Shown here: positions 16,934-26,462 of the stretch, one piece after another
How the letters are laid out: each line of letters opens with the position of its first letter
How positions within the stretch are numbered: the first letter of the stretch is position 1
Assembly: GCF_000831385.1 (NCBI RefSeq)
Contig: NZ_AP014548.1
Coordinates: 2,843,779 to 2,907,778 of the forward strand
Direction of reading: 5' to 3'
DNA: 64,000 nucleotides
Source of the DNA: Nonlabens marinus S1-08
GTDB taxonomy: Bacteria; Bacteroidota; Bacteroidia; Flavobacteriales; Flavobacteriaceae
Made by a program: the position numbers and the translations under genes
The notes under the pieces: model-generated
Seen by the model: the letters and a program-made list of their open reading frames with translations, nothing else
What the model was told of the DNA's origin: nothing
Databases searched by the model: none

Positions 16934-18211
16934 TTATAGTCGTTTGTCAGCCTTATCTCCTAAAAATCCTTTTATATCGTAGACTATGGCTTTTAATTCT
17001 TTTAATTTGTTAAAATCTATATTTGAAAATTGTTTGTGTCCAACAGCTAGCACAATGGAAGAATATAAAGTCGTGGGCAATTGATTAACTATTGATATCC
17101 CATGAGTTTTGTAAACTTGTTGTTTATCTGCTAAAGGATCCCAGACATCTACCTTGATTCCATATTCCTTAAGGCTATGTATCAAGTCTAATACTTTGGA
17201 GTTTCGAACGTCCGGACAATTTTCTTTGAAAGTTACCCCTAATACTAGAGCTTTAGAATATTTTATTTCAATTCCCTTTTGAAGCATGAGTTTAACTACT
17301 TCTCCAGCGACATAATTCCCCATTCCATCATTTACACGTCTACCAGCGAGTATAATTTCAGGATGATAACCTACCTCCTGAGCTTTTTGAGCTAAGTAAT
17401 AAGGATCAACACCTATACAATGTCCACCTACTAATCCGGGAGTAAATGGTAAAAAATTCCATTTTGTTCCTGCAGCTTTCAACACTTCATGAGTATCGAT
17501 ATCCAGTAAATTGAAAATTTTAGCAAGTTCATTCACAAAGGCGATATTAATATCTCTTTGAGAATTCTCTATGACCTTAGCAGCTTCTGCCACCTTGATA
17601 GAAGGCGCCATATAGGTTCCGGCAGTAATGACTCTTTTATATAATTTATCTATTTCTACTGCACTTTCTTTAGTACTTCCAGAAGTTACTTTAAGTATTT
17701 TATCTATTGTATGTAATTTATCTCCAGGATTGATACGCTCAGGGGAATAACCTACGTAGAAATCCTTATTGCATTCCAGTCCACTGATGGCTTCTAGGAT
17801 AGGTATGCAAAACTCTTGAGTTGCACCCGGGTAGACTGTAGATTCATATACCACTATATTGGAAGAAGTGAGAAATCGAGCTACAGTTTCACTAGCTGAA
17901 CGTAAAGCCTCCATGTCTGGTGCATTTTTTTCATCTACCGGAGTAGGGACCGTTATTATATACGTGGTACAATCTGCAAGCAGATTTTCATCTGATGTAC
18001 AAAAAAGACCTAAACCAGAATTGGTTTCTTTTTTCAAAACGGCGCCTAGTTGCTCTTCCGATACTTCTAAGGTAGCGTCCTGACCTTGTTTCAATGCTGA
18101 AACACGAGAATCATCAATATCATAGCCTACTACATCATATTTGGTCGAAAATAACCGTGCTAATGGCAGCCCCACATATCCTAAGCCTATGATTCCTATC
18201 TTAATTTTCAT
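16934..18211 (-). CDS. UDP-N-acetyl-hexosamine 6-dehydrogenase (TviB/WbpO-like)
   Basis: The chosen ATG at 18211 gives 425 residues starting [20 protein letters not shown]. An in-frame upstream start (18271) would add 20 residues read through a copy of the dispersed palindrome and overlap the upstream gene, and is unlikely. The NAD loop, [22 protein letters not shown] and the catalytic [16 protein letters not shown] are intact. The family oxidises UDP-GlcNAc or UDP-GalNAc to uronic acids. The WbpP/TviC-like epimerase encoded upstream supports a GalNAcA/GlcNAcA product. Confidence 0.85.
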   Translation of the reverse strand: MKIKIGIIGLGYVGLPLARLFSTKYDVVGYDIDDSRVSALKQGQDATLEVSEEQLGAVLKKETNSGLGLFCTSDENLLADCTTYIITVPTPVDEKNAPDMEALRSASETVARFLTSSNIVVYESTVYPGATQEFCIPILEAISGLECNKDFYVGYSPERINPGDKLHTIDKILKVTSGSTKESAVEIDKLYKRVITAGTYMAPSIKVAEAAKVIENSQRDINIAFVNELAKIFNLLDIDTHEVLKAAGTKWNFLPFTPGLVGGHCIGVDPYYLAQKAQEVGYHPEIILAGRRVNDGMGNYVAGEVVKLMLQKGIEIKYSKALVLGVTFKENCPDVRNSKVLDLIHSLKEYGIKVDVWDPLADKQQVYKTHGISIVNQLPTTLYSSIVLAVGHKQFSNIDFNKLKELKAIVYDIKGFLGDKADKRL

Positions 18212-18228
18212 TTTTTGATAATGAGTTC

Positions 18229-18242
18229 GCTTTCGCGAAAGC
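18229..18242. repeat. Dispersed palindrome, intergenic
   Basis: Exact core with TTCGC...GCGAA flanks, in the gap before the TviB-like gene. Confidence 0.9.
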
Positions 18243-18249
18243 GAAATTA

Positions 18250-19248
18250 TCAAAGATTTTCCCAATACCATTGAATTGAACGATCCAATCCTTGTAAAAT
18301 GTCGAATTTAGGGTCATAATTAAGTAAAGATCGTGCTTTTTCTATCGAGGCTAGAGAGTGTGGAACGTCCCCAGCTCGTGCCTTGCGATGGAGGATAGGG
18401 ACATCTGCAATACGTGCATCCTTGACAATTAATCGAGTTTTAATTGCTTCTGCTAATTCTAAAATGGTTGTGCGCTGTCCAAAGGCAACATTATATACTT
18501 GATTTAAGGATTGGGGGTTTTTAGCTTCCATTGCGCGTATATTGGCTTGTACAACGTTATCAACAAAAGTAAAGTCCCTAGAATAGGTACCATCGCCATT
18601 AATATAAACAGGCTCAAGATTCATGAATGCTTTGACAAAAGCGGGAATTACCGCTGCATAAGCTCCACCAGGGTCCTGGTAAGGTCCGAAAACATTAAAA
18701 TAACGCAGTCCTATAGTATCAATACCATAAGTTTTGTGGAAAACATCAGCGTACAATTCATTGACGTATTTTGTAATAGCATAGGGTGATAATGGTTTAC
18801 CAATAACTGACTCCACTTTAGGCAAAGATGGTGAATCCCCATATGTAGAAGAGCTTGCTGCATATATAAATCGATCTACATCATTGTCGGCACAGGACTT
18901 CAACAAGTTTAAAAAACCAGAAACATTCACTTCATTTGTAGTTACGGGATCTGCTACGGATCTAGGCACGCTTCCCAAAGCCGCTTGATGAAAAACTATA
19001 TGTTGATCTGCTACTACTTCCTTACAACTATTTAAATCTCGAATATCAGCATTCACAAATTTAAAATTTGAAATCCCTCTCAATTCAGAAAGATTAGATT
19101 CAAAACCAGTAGCCAAATTGTCCATACCAAGTACTTGGTAACCTTGAAGACAAAGTGCTTTGCAAAGGTTGCTGCCTATAAAGCCAGCAGCGCCGGTAAC
19201 CAATACATTTTTCAAAAAAAGAGACTTTTGGGATTCAAGTGAAGACAT
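18250..19248 (-). CDS. UDP-N-acetylglucosamine(-uronate) 4-epimerase (TviC/WbpP-like)
   Basis: 332 residues with NVLVTGAAGFIGSNLCKAL, YAASSSTYGDSPSLPKVE, and catalytic SPYAITKYVNELYA. The wording around FGPYQDPGGAYAAVIPAF is characteristic of the WbpP/TviC group, which interconverts UDP-GlcNAc/GalNAc or their uronic acids. It is the promoter-proximal gene of the long minus-strand sugar region and is divergent from the OmpA-family gene. Confidence 0.85.
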   Translation of the reverse strand: MSSLESQKSLFLKNVLVTGAAGFIGSNLCKALCLQGYQVLGMDNLATGFESNLSELRGISNFKFVNADIRDLNSCKEVVADQHIVFHQAALGSVPRSVADPVTTNEVNVSGFLNLLKSCADNDVDRFIYAASSSTYGDSPSLPKVESVIGKPLSPYAITKYVNELYADVFHKTYGIDTIGLRYFNVFGPYQDPGGAYAAVIPAFVKAFMNLEPVYINGDGTYSRDFTFVDNVVQANIRAMEAKNPQSLNQVYNVAFGQRTTILELAEAIKTRLIVKDARIADVPILHRKARAGDVPHSLASIEKARSLLNYDPKFDILQGLDRSIQWYWENL

Positions 19249-19348
19249 TCAAGTTAAACGGTGGGTATTCCTTAAAAGTATCCCAATTAGACACTATTCT
19301 ACCCCTAAAAATTAGTTAAAGACTGAAATTAAAATTAAAAATACACAG

Positions 19349-19374
19349 TTGTAATGATAACAATTATATATTTG
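19349..19374 (+). promoter_or_regulatory. Candidate Bacteroidota-type promoter for the OmpA-family gene
   Basis: TATATTTG at 19367-19374 matches the TAnnTTTG -7 element exactly. A TTG at 19349-19351 could be the -33 element, though the 15-bp spacing is short compared with the usual 17-20. The element lies 27 bp before the ATG, a sensible leader length. Confidence 0.6.
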
Positions 19375-19400
19375 TCAACTGAAAGCAAAAAAACTTTACA

Positions 19401-20603
19401 ATGAAAAAAATACTTTTCTCAGTACTTTTATTAAGTGGTACAGCCTTAATGGCACAGGATACGATGATGGACGATGCTCCACGTGATCGTGAGACTATTC
19501 CTTATAACCAATGGTCTGTTGATCTTGGATTAGGTGTTCATAAACCAGTACGTCCAGTAGCTGAAGGTTACTTTACAAATACACCTTCCATAGGTCAGGC
19601 TGATCTTGGAGTTCGTTACATGATTAATGATAAATTTGGTTTAAATCTTGATCTTGGATACAATCGTTTTGAAGGGGATGATGAAAGTCTTCCTTTTAAA
19701 TCTCAAGCATACCGCGTTTCATTAGAAGGTGTTGTTAATGCAGGTACTTTTTTAGGTTTCAGAGAGTGGACTGATCGTTTTGGTTTATTGCTTCATGGTG
19801 GTGCCGGTGTCACTACTCTAAAATATCAAGAACCTCGTGATATAGAAGATGGAGATCAAATGTTGAATTTTACAGTAGGAGCGACTCCACAATTAAGAGT
19901 GTCAGATCGTGTAGCATTATTTGCTGACTTATCTATATTTGGTCACGTGAGACAAGATCGTTCTTTTGATGGTACACGTCCAACAGGAACTAGAGGTTTT
20001 AATGGATTTCTAGTGAACGCCTCCGTTGGTGCTTCTTTCTACCTAGGTGGAAATGACGTACATGCTGACTGGTACAATGGTAGCGTAGATTCAAAATTGA
20101 ACAAATTAGATGAAAGAGTTACAGCCTTAGAGGTTGATGGTACAGATGGAGATGATTATACACTTCCTGGATACCTTGACCAGAATACATTAGATAGCAG
20201 ATACGCCATGAAAGGTGAAGCTACTAATGGAGGCAATGGTATGGATGCTGATGCACTTATTAAGCAATTGATCAATGACGGATACGTAAACGTATATTTT
20301 GAGTTCAATAGTACTAAGCCAACTCAATATTCTTTATCTTCTATTAACTTCCTAGCTACTTACTTGAATGATAATCCAAGTGTAAATGCGAACCTTACAG
20401 GTTATGCTGATGAGTTAGGTACTCCTGAATACAACAAGGATCTTTCTGAGCGGAGAGCTAATATGGTTAAAGATATTTTAGTTGCTACTGGAATTGATGC
20501 TGGAAGATTGACTACTGAAGGTGCTGGTGAAGATGATTCTGTTAAAAAATCTAGTGAACCTGCAAGACAATTAGTAAGAAGAGTGAAGTTCACTGTGAAC
20601 TAA
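19401..20603 (+). CDS. OmpA-family outer membrane protein with N-terminal beta-barrel
   Basis: 400 residues. The first 18 form a signal peptide ending LMAQD. Residues ~30-225 are rich in alternating aromatic/hydrophobic strands (porin-like barrel). A short acidic linker (VDGTDGDDYTLPG) leads to a C-terminal OmpA domain from ~300 (VYFEFNSTKPTQYSLSSINF, then GYADELGTPEYNKDLSERRA). The second block is the peptidoglycan-binding loop, with Tyr where His is common (GHTD). It likely anchors the outer membrane to the cell wall. It is a single-gene transcript with a clear promoter and terminator. Confidence 0.9.
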   Translation: MKKILFSVLLLSGTALMAQDTMMDDAPRDRETIPYNQWSVDLGLGVHKPVRPVAEGYFTNTPSIGQADLGVRYMINDKFGLNLDLGYNRFEGDDESLPFKSQAYRVSLEGVVNAGTFLGFREWTDRFGLLLHGGAGVTTLKYQEPRDIEDGDQMLNFTVGATPQLRVSDRVALFADLSIFGHVRQDRSFDGTRPTGTRGFNGFLVNASVGASFYLGGNDVHADWYNGSVDSKLNKLDERVTALEVDGTDGDDYTLPGYLDQNTLDSRYAMKGEATNGGNGMDADALIKQLINDGYVNVYFEFNSTKPTQYSLSSINFLATYLNDNPSVNANLTGYADELGTPEYNKDLSERRANMVKDILVATGIDAGRLTTEGAGEDDSVKKSSEPARQLVRRVKFTVN

Positions 20604-20628
20604 TTCACTTTAAATAAAACTGAGAAAA

Positions 20629-20655
20629 GGGTTGCCAATTGGCAGCCCTTTTTTT
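20629..20655 (+). terminator. Rho-independent terminator of the OmpA-family gene
   Basis: A stem GGGTTGCCA / TGGCAGCCC (one G-U pair) with a 2-base loop is followed directly by seven T. It begins 26 bp after the stop codon. Confidence 0.88.
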
Positions 20656-21258
20656 ATGTCTGCGATTGAAAGAATTAATATGAGCTTTTAGAAAAAAATC
20701 TTAACAAAAAACACTTCCAAATCAATGACAATAACATATTGTTTCGTCATTTAGAGCTTAGCTGGATACTAATCCTTTTAGCCTTTTCTTCATATTCTTT
20801 CTCACTTACTCCATGCTTCTGTAAGCCCCATCAAAAGCAAGATTTAATCTTTTGCTTGACTCAATATCGTATGACTAGATGCAGTCTCTCTATCTAAAGT
20901 GTAGAGATTCCATTCCAATTCGTGAAGTTTAATTCAATGCCATCCTAGGCTTATAAAAACGAAATACGGTAACACATTAAAAGTTAGTAAAACTTCATGG
21001 TGTTTCACTAGATGGGTAGTCTATGAAGCAAAAGCGCAAATGAGACTAAATTGACTGGACTCGATTATAGATATCGTTCCTAGTCCTACTAGTAATGCGC
21101 CACACAGAAATCCTAAAGTGCTTTAGTCTATACGGGCTTTCTCGTTCTGATACAAAAGATGCTGAAACGAATTCAGCAAGACCGAATCTATCCTATGGGT
21201 TTGTGCATTTGAGTTTTGACGTAGGCAGTTTTTGTCCTTAGTGATCGAGGTACAATGC
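20656..21258. other. Noncoding gap of about 600 bp
   Basis: No ORF with coding character is visible on either strand, and no tRNA-like cloverleaf. It includes an imperfect inverted repeat (AATGAC...GTCATT, 20724-20751) and a TGCTGAA/TTCAGCA repeat (21160-21178) that recurs at 41296. The rest looks like unconstrained A/T-rich DNA, possibly a decayed gene. No GCTTTCGCGAAAGC palindrome is present. Confidence 0.4.
21160..21178. repeat. TGCTGAA-N5-TTCAGCA inverted repeat, copy 1
   Basis: A perfect 7-bp inverted repeat with a 5-base loop in the noncoding gap. A nearly identical unit occurs in the gap at 41296-41314. Confidence 0.6.
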
Positions 21259-23076
21259 CTAATTCTTGGATTCGATATATTCATCGACCAATCCCTCCAA
21301 CAAACTCAACGGTAAAGAACCATTGGTCAATACTACATCATGAAACACTCTTATATCAAATTTTTCACCCAATTCGGTTTTTGCTTTGTTGCGCAATTCT
21401 AGAATTTTATTCATCCCTATTTTATACGCAGTGGCTTGTGAAGGCATCACAATATGTCGTTCCACCATTTTAACCGCGTCGCTTTCTGCATTAGGAGTGT
21501 TTTCTGTGTAATACTTGATACCTTCTTCTCTTGTCCATTTTCTCGAATGAATTCCTGTATCTACCACAAGACGGCAGGCACGCCACAATTCCATTGCGAG
21601 CCTTCCAAAATCGCTATAAGGATCTTTGTAAAACCCAATTTCCTTAGGAATCAATTCAGAATACAAACCCCACCCCTCGACGTAAGCGGTGTGAAATAAA
21701 TGCTTACGGAATTCTGGCAAACTGTCCAACTCTTGAGCGATTGCTATTTGCATATGGTGTCCAGGAATCCCTTCATGATATGCTAGAGCATCCATTTGAT
21801 AGGTAGGCATCGCTTTCATATCATAAAGATTCGCATAATAAGTTCCTGGCCTACTGCCATCACTTGCAGGTTGTTGATAAAATGCTTTTCCAGCACTCGC
21901 CTCTCTGAAGGGCTCAACTGCTTTCACAACTATGTCGGCTTCTGGTAATGTGTTGAACAATTCGGGAAGCTTTGCCTTCATTGTTTGGATATGCGCTGTA
22001 GCTTCTTTTAAGTACTTAGCTTTTCCGGCTTCTGTATTCTCGTAGTAAAACTGATCATCGTCTCTCATGAACGCAAAGAAATCTTGAAGAGACCCTTCAA
22101 ATTTCACTTGTTTCATGATTCCCTTCATTTCCTCATGAATACGCGCCACTTCGCTAAGTCCAAATTCATGAATCGCATCAGCACTCAGGTCTGTTGTGGT
22201 TGTACGCTTTAAAGCATACTCATAGAATTCTTTACCTTTTGGAAATTTCCAAACCCCATCTTCTATCGTGGCTCTTTGTTGCTGATCTTCTAAGGCTAGA
22301 ATTAAATTCTCGTAGGCAGGTTTTACATGCTGCACAAGAGCCATTTTAGCCGACTTCATCAATTCAGCTTTTTTACTTTTACTCAATTTGATCTTTGCAA
22401 TTTTGTCTTCAAAATCAGCTAGCAGTGTGCTTTTTTGATTCGAATTTTCAAAGGGTTCGCCCATCAGTAAATTGCGAGAATCTTTCAATACCTTTTCGTA
22501 TACAAATCTTGGTAATAAAATACCATTGCTCTCCCTTAATTGCAAGCCTTCAACAAGGTCGCTAAAAAGAGGTTCTATCCCTTCTAATCTAGAGATATAA
22601 GCCTCTGCATCTTCTTCGTTATCAATAAGATGCATATTGATCAAAAAGGCTGGTACTTCTGCGTGCATCCCGTGCATTTGGTTAACGGGATAGGTATACA
22701 ATCGGTACTCATAATCTTCAATAGCCTGCTCCTGCAGATTCTTATACAGTTTATAGCTCAGCAAATCTTGCCCCTCTAACGCCGCCGACTTGATCGTATC
22801 TTTCAGGTACGCCAATCTAGATTCTGCCAGTTTTCTATCCTCTAACTCCCGCTCTGAGGATATATCCGTCCATTTTCCATAATCCGTTTTGATTCCCATA
22901 CTGGTTTGCATTTCGGGATCGCGGGATAAATCTTGCTGAAATTGAACTTCCAACCAATCATTGAATTGTTGGGCTATTTGTTGTTTTTCCGCTTTCGCGA
23001 AAGCGGAACTATCATTCTTCTCCTTGCAAGAACCTAGAATCATTAGCAGGCTGATAAATATTGTTTTTTTCATCAT
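21259..23076 (-). CDS. DUF885-family lipoprotein, putative metallopeptidase
   Basis: 605 residues. The N-terminus MMKKTIFISLLMILGSCKEK is a lipoprotein signal with lipobox LGSC, so it is anchored in the envelope. The hallmark DUF885 motif YHEGIPGHHMQIA lies near residue 435, and a second conserved block VEGWGLYSE follows. The HEGIPGHH motif resembles a zinc-peptidase site; the substrate is unknown. A copy of the dispersed palindrome encodes AFAKA just after the lipobox (22991-23004), in the flexible tether. It lies 5 bp after dsbD and is probably in one operon with tilS and dsbD. Confidence 0.85.
   Translation of the reverse strand: MMKKTIFISLLMILGSCKEKNDSSAFAKAEKQQIAQQFNDWLEVQFQQDLSRDPEMQTSMGIKTDYGKWTDISSERELEDRKLAESRLAYLKDTIKSAALEGQDLLSYKLYKNLQEQAIEDYEYRLYTYPVNQMHGMHAEVPAFLINMHLIDNEEDAEAYISRLEGIEPLFSDLVEGLQLRESNGILLPRFVYEKVLKDSRNLLMGEPFENSNQKSTLLADFEDKIAKIKLSKSKKAELMKSAKMALVQHVKPAYENLILALEDQQQRATIEDGVWKFPKGKEFYEYALKRTTTTDLSADAIHEFGLSEVARIHEEMKGIMKQVKFEGSLQDFFAFMRDDDQFYYENTEAGKAKYLKEATAHIQTMKAKLPELFNTLPEADIVVKAVEPFREASAGKAFYQQPASDGSRPGTYYANLYDMKAMPTYQMDALAYHEGIPGHHMQIAIAQELDSLPEFRKHLFHTAYVEGWGLYSELIPKEIGFYKDPYSDFGRLAMELWRACRLVVDTGIHSRKWTREEGIKYYTENTPNAESDAVKMVERHIVMPSQATAYKIGMNKILELRNKAKTELGEKFDIRVFHDVVLTNGSLPLSLLEGLVDEYIESKN
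22991..23004. repeat. Dispersed palindrome inside the DUF885 gene
   Basis: Exact core; encodes AFAKA in the post-lipobox tether. Confidence 0.9.
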
Positions 23077-23081
23077 AGCAA

Positions 23082-25124
23082 TTAGTTGTTAAGTGCTGAT
23101 TTGAGCCAATTGGCATATTCTGAAACATCGGGTGTGTAACCTATAGGCGCTACCAAATCATTCCCATCTGCATCGACCAAGGCATAAAAAGGTTGGGCAT
23201 TCACCTGATATTTTTCAATCTGGAGATCGCTCCATTTATTACCTATAGTTCTTATCTTTTTTCCAGTCACATTAGATATATACTGCTCTCCAGTAGGTAA
23301 ATCTTCGCGTTCATCAACATATAAAGAGATGAGCACTATTTCGTTTTTCAAAAGATCCAAAACTTCTGGCTCTCCCCAAACGCGTTCTTCCATTTTACGA
23401 CAATTGACACATGCCCAGCCTGTAAAGTCGATTAAGGCTGGCTTCCCTACCTCCTGAGCATATTCTAATCCTGCTTCATAATTATCAAAAGCAACAATAT
23501 CATGAACGGCGAGATGCGCTCCTTCAGGTAAATCAATAGTGTCTGCACTAGCGGTACCCGCAAATCCATTAGGAGACTCACTGTACGTCATGGGTGGTGG
23601 GAAACCGCTAATCAATTTTAAAGGTGCGCCCCACAATCCTGGAATCAAATAAAGGGTAAAGCAGAAGGTCAAAATAGCGAGCAGCAATCGTCCCACTGAA
23701 ATCGATTGATCTTTATCATCGTGAGGCAGTCGCAGTTTACCAAATAAGTAGATCGTCATGGCACCAAAAATGGCAATCCAAATTGCAATGAACAACTCCC
23801 GCTGTATCCAACCGGCTTGCCATACAAGGTCTGCATTAGATAAAAACTTAAAGGCAAATGCCAATTCCAAGAATCCTAGAAAGACCTTTACTGTATTTAA
23901 CCATCCACCAGATTTAGGTAAATTGTTCATCCAGCTAGGGAAAATAGCAAATAAGGCAAATGGTATTCCCAATCCAAAACCGAAACCAGCCAGTCCAACA
24001 CTCAAAGCGGTAGCACCACCATCAGATGAAAGTACGCTTCCTAAAACACCGCCTATTACAGGACCCGTACAGGAAAAAGAGACCAAAACTAAGGTGAGCG
24101 CCATAAAAAAAACGCCTACTACCCCACCAACCGTAGAGGCTTTATCTACTTTGTTAATCAAAGAATTGGGCATAGTTATTTCAAATGCTCCAAAGAAGCT
24201 AATCGCAAAAACTACAAATATCACAAAGAAGAAAATATTCAAATACGGGTTGGTACTGAATTCATTGAATATATCTGGGGATACTGATTGAAATAAGTGA
24301 AAAGGCAAACTACACAATACGTAGATGAGCAAGATGAAGAACCCGTAAAGCAAACCTTGAAATTTTCCTTTGGTTTTATTCTCACTTTGCTTGGTAAAGA
24401 ATGATACTGTCATTGGGATCATGGGATACACGCAAGGAGTGAGTAATGCACTGAACCCTGCTAGCAAACACAAAATAAAAATGGTGCTTAAATCGTTCGA
24501 ATCTTCCTCAGTAAAGCCTGTTGTTTCAACATCTATTGATTTGTTACTAGTTGGGGTAGAGCTAGACAGATTAGATAAATCCGGAGCGGTTGCCGTTAAA
24601 GGTTCTTGATCATTCTCATAGTAGGTATCGATAATCGTGGTGACCTCATCGCCTATAACAGCGTCAGGGTTTAATTTATAGATCAAAACCTCTGGAGTAC
24701 CCTGAATACAGCGCTCATCGTCACAAACCATAAAAACGGCCTCAGCGATGATGTAGCTCAGGTCTCTATTTTGAACCTTTATTTTTTGCTTAAATACAGC
24801 CTGATTTTTAAACTGCAACACATCTGCTCCCCATACTTCTGTATATTCTGCATAGGTTCCAATTTCTTCATTTGAGCCTAGAAGTTGGAAATTTCCATCG
24901 CTTTCATAGAATCTCAATTGGGTAGGTGTAGGACCTATTTCTGCATCGATGGCGACCTGAGAGTATATATGCCAGCCAGGCTCTAGAATTGCTGTAGTCA
25001 CCAACTCATATTGATCGTCTCCCAGATCTTGTACAGCTGTTTCCCAAGAAGTTGGATCAAACACTTGTGCCTGAATCGTTATACCAGCAAATAGGATGGT
25101 AAAAGCTATAAGTAGCTTTCTCAT
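23082..25124 (-). CDS. dsbD: Thiol:disulfide interchange protein DsbD-like
   Basis: I chose the ATG at 25124, which overlaps the tilS stop as ATGA and gives the signal sequence MRKLLIAFTILFAGITIQAQ; longer in-frame starts would overlap tilS further. After an N-terminal periplasmic DsbD domain (cysteines in CDDERC) come about eight membrane segments with the redox cysteines in TPCVYPMIP and SFSCTGPVIGG. The C-terminal thioredoxin domain carries CVNC. The protein moves electrons from cytoplasm to periplasm. Confidence 0.9.
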   Translation of the reverse strand: MRKLLIAFTILFAGITIQAQVFDPTSWETAVQDLGDDQYELVTTAILEPGWHIYSQVAIDAEIGPTPTQLRFYESDGNFQLLGSNEEIGTYAEYTEVWGADVLQFKNQAVFKQKIKVQNRDLSYIIAEAVFMVCDDERCIQGTPEVLIYKLNPDAVIGDEVTTIIDTYYENDQEPLTATAPDLSNLSSSTPTSNKSIDVETTGFTEEDSNDLSTIFILCLLAGFSALLTPCVYPMIPMTVSFFTKQSENKTKGKFQGLLYGFFILLIYVLCSLPFHLFQSVSPDIFNEFSTNPYLNIFFFVIFVVFAISFFGAFEITMPNSLINKVDKASTVGGVVGVFFMALTLVLVSFSCTGPVIGGVLGSVLSSDGGATALSVGLAGFGFGLGIPFALFAIFPSWMNNLPKSGGWLNTVKVFLGFLELAFAFKFLSNADLVWQAGWIQRELFIAIWIAIFGAMTIYLFGKLRLPHDDKDQSISVGRLLLAILTFCFTLYLIPGLWGAPLKLISGFPPPMTYSESPNGFAGTASADTIDLPEGAHLAVHDIVAFDNYEAGLEYAQEVGKPALIDFTGWACVNCRKMEERVWGEPEVLDLLKNEIVLISLYVDEREDLPTGEQYISNVTGKKIRTIGNKWSDLQIEKYQVNAQPFYALVDADGNDLVAPIGYTPDVSEYANWLKSALNN

Positions 25125-26452
25125 TTTTTCCATGTAATTTTCAATATTTCGTTTGTTTTGTCGCTTACTGTAGCGTGCCTGCTCGATCGAACGCCTACCA
25201 CCCAAAGCACATCTTGTGGTGTGCATAACATCAAGACTCTTTTTTTCTCAGTTCTAGACAGTTTTTTGTTCGTTAGAATATCACTTACGAGTTGGGAACC
25301 CTTCATGCCAAATGGTTCTAAACGGTCACCTTTATGCCAGGCTCGTAAAGTTAACGGATAATGCAATCGTTCCTTATCCAACCACAGCACATTTTTAGCC
25401 GATTGAGTTTTTATAAAGCCAACAGGATCATCCATTCTGATGGTTTCTAAAGTCAAGCTAGAATTCTGTAGGTCTATGGATGTAGTTTCTGGTAACAAAT
25501 ACCATTTTTTGGTAAGCGGTTCTGTTATTTTTTCTAAGCGCAATAAGTCCCTGTCTTTAAGCAAAATAAAAGTAGCGTTAGACAAATATTTCCCAGTTTC
25601 CGCACCCATAAGTGCCACTACTTCGTCTGTTTGATTAAACCCGTATTCTTCTAGAAGATAGAATAGATATGCCTTGAAATTAGGATACTTCCTAACCTCA
25701 TCCAGATGTAAATCAATTCCCGTGGTGCTGATGGTAGTTACGCTTTCGCGAAAGCGGGCTACCGCATCTTTCAAGATCAAATCTATGTCTTGTAAATAGT
25801 TTAACGTCTGTGAAAAATGTCCTCTCAATTGAGGTAAGGCGTCATGCAAGACGGGCAATGCTTGGTTTCGCAGTTTATTTCTTTGATAATCGTTTCTTTG
25901 ATTGCTGGAATCTTCCCTCCATGTGATCTGATTTTGCTGGGCAAATTCGAGAATGTCATTTCTTGAAAATTTTAAAAGCGGTCTGAGTAATCCAGGACTT
26001 TGCTCTGGTATTCCTGTCAAACCGGCGAGTCCAGTCCCACGGTTTAAATTGATCAAAAAAGTCTCTAATTGATCATCCAGGTGGTGCGCTGTCAACACTG
26101 CAGCTAAATCGTTTGCTTTTAGTAATTGGTCAAACCACTCATAGCGCAATTTCCTAGCCGCCATTTGGGTAGAGATGCCCAACTTCTCCACCACTTTCTT
26201 TGTCTTAAAATGCTGCACATGAAGATCTACCGATAATTGTTGCGCCAGATTCCTTACAAAAAGTTCATCGGCATCACTTTCTTCCCCTCGTAAATGAAAA
26301 TTGACATGAGCCATTTGAAAGCTGATCTCGCTGGACTTAAGTAGATGAGCCAATACCACACTGTCCAGTCCACCGCTGATCGCTAGCAAAACATCCTGCT
26401 TCAAAAGTTGAGGAAATTGATCCTGTAGGTGTAGTTGAAAGGCTTGTTGCAT
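25121..26452 (-). CDS. tilS: tRNA(Ile)-lysidine synthase
   Basis: 443 residues with the PP-loop motif LLAISGGLDSVVLAHLL (SGGLDS at 26-31), AHHLDDQLETFLINL and a C-terminal TilS domain (RAWHKGDRLEPFGMKGSQLVSD). It modifies the CAU anticodon of tRNA-Ile2 to lysidine. The gene contains a palindrome copy at 25742-25755 encoding RFRES in the linker after the catalytic domain. Only 10 bp separate it from pabB upstream, so they share a transcript. Confidence 0.95.
   Translation of the reverse strand: MQQAFQLHLQDQFPQLLKQDVLLAISGGLDSVVLAHLLKSSEISFQMAHVNFHLRGEESDADELFVRNLAQQLSVDLHVQHFKTKKVVEKLGISTQMAARKLRYEWFDQLLKANDLAAVLTAHHLDDQLETFLINLNRGTGLAGLTGIPEQSPGLLRPLLKFSRNDILEFAQQNQITWREDSSNQRNDYQRNKLRNQALPVLHDALPQLRGHFSQTLNYLQDIDLILKDAVARFRESVTTISTTGIDLHLDEVRKYPNFKAYLFYLLEEYGFNQTDEVVALMGAETGKYLSNATFILLKDRDLLRLEKITEPLTKKWYLLPETTSIDLQNSSLTLETIRMDDPVGFIKTQSAKNVLWLDKERLHYPLTLRAWHKGDRLEPFGMKGSQLVSDILTNKKLSRTEKKRVLMLCTPQDVLWVVGVRSSRHATVSDKTNEILKITWKK
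25742..25755. repeat. Dispersed palindrome inside tilS
   Basis: Exact core; encodes RFRES. Confidence 0.9.
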
Positions 26453-26462
26453 GCCCCCAAAT

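Noticed and set aside
18212..18271. Longer start of the TviB-like gene
   Set aside because: The extension is translated palindrome and overlaps the upstream gene; the family starts at the Rossmann loop read from 18211.
23758..24291. Plus-strand reading frame of 177 codons
   Set aside because: It lies wholly antisense within the membrane part of dsbD; Pro/Thr/Lys-rich translation is a typical shadow of a membrane gene.
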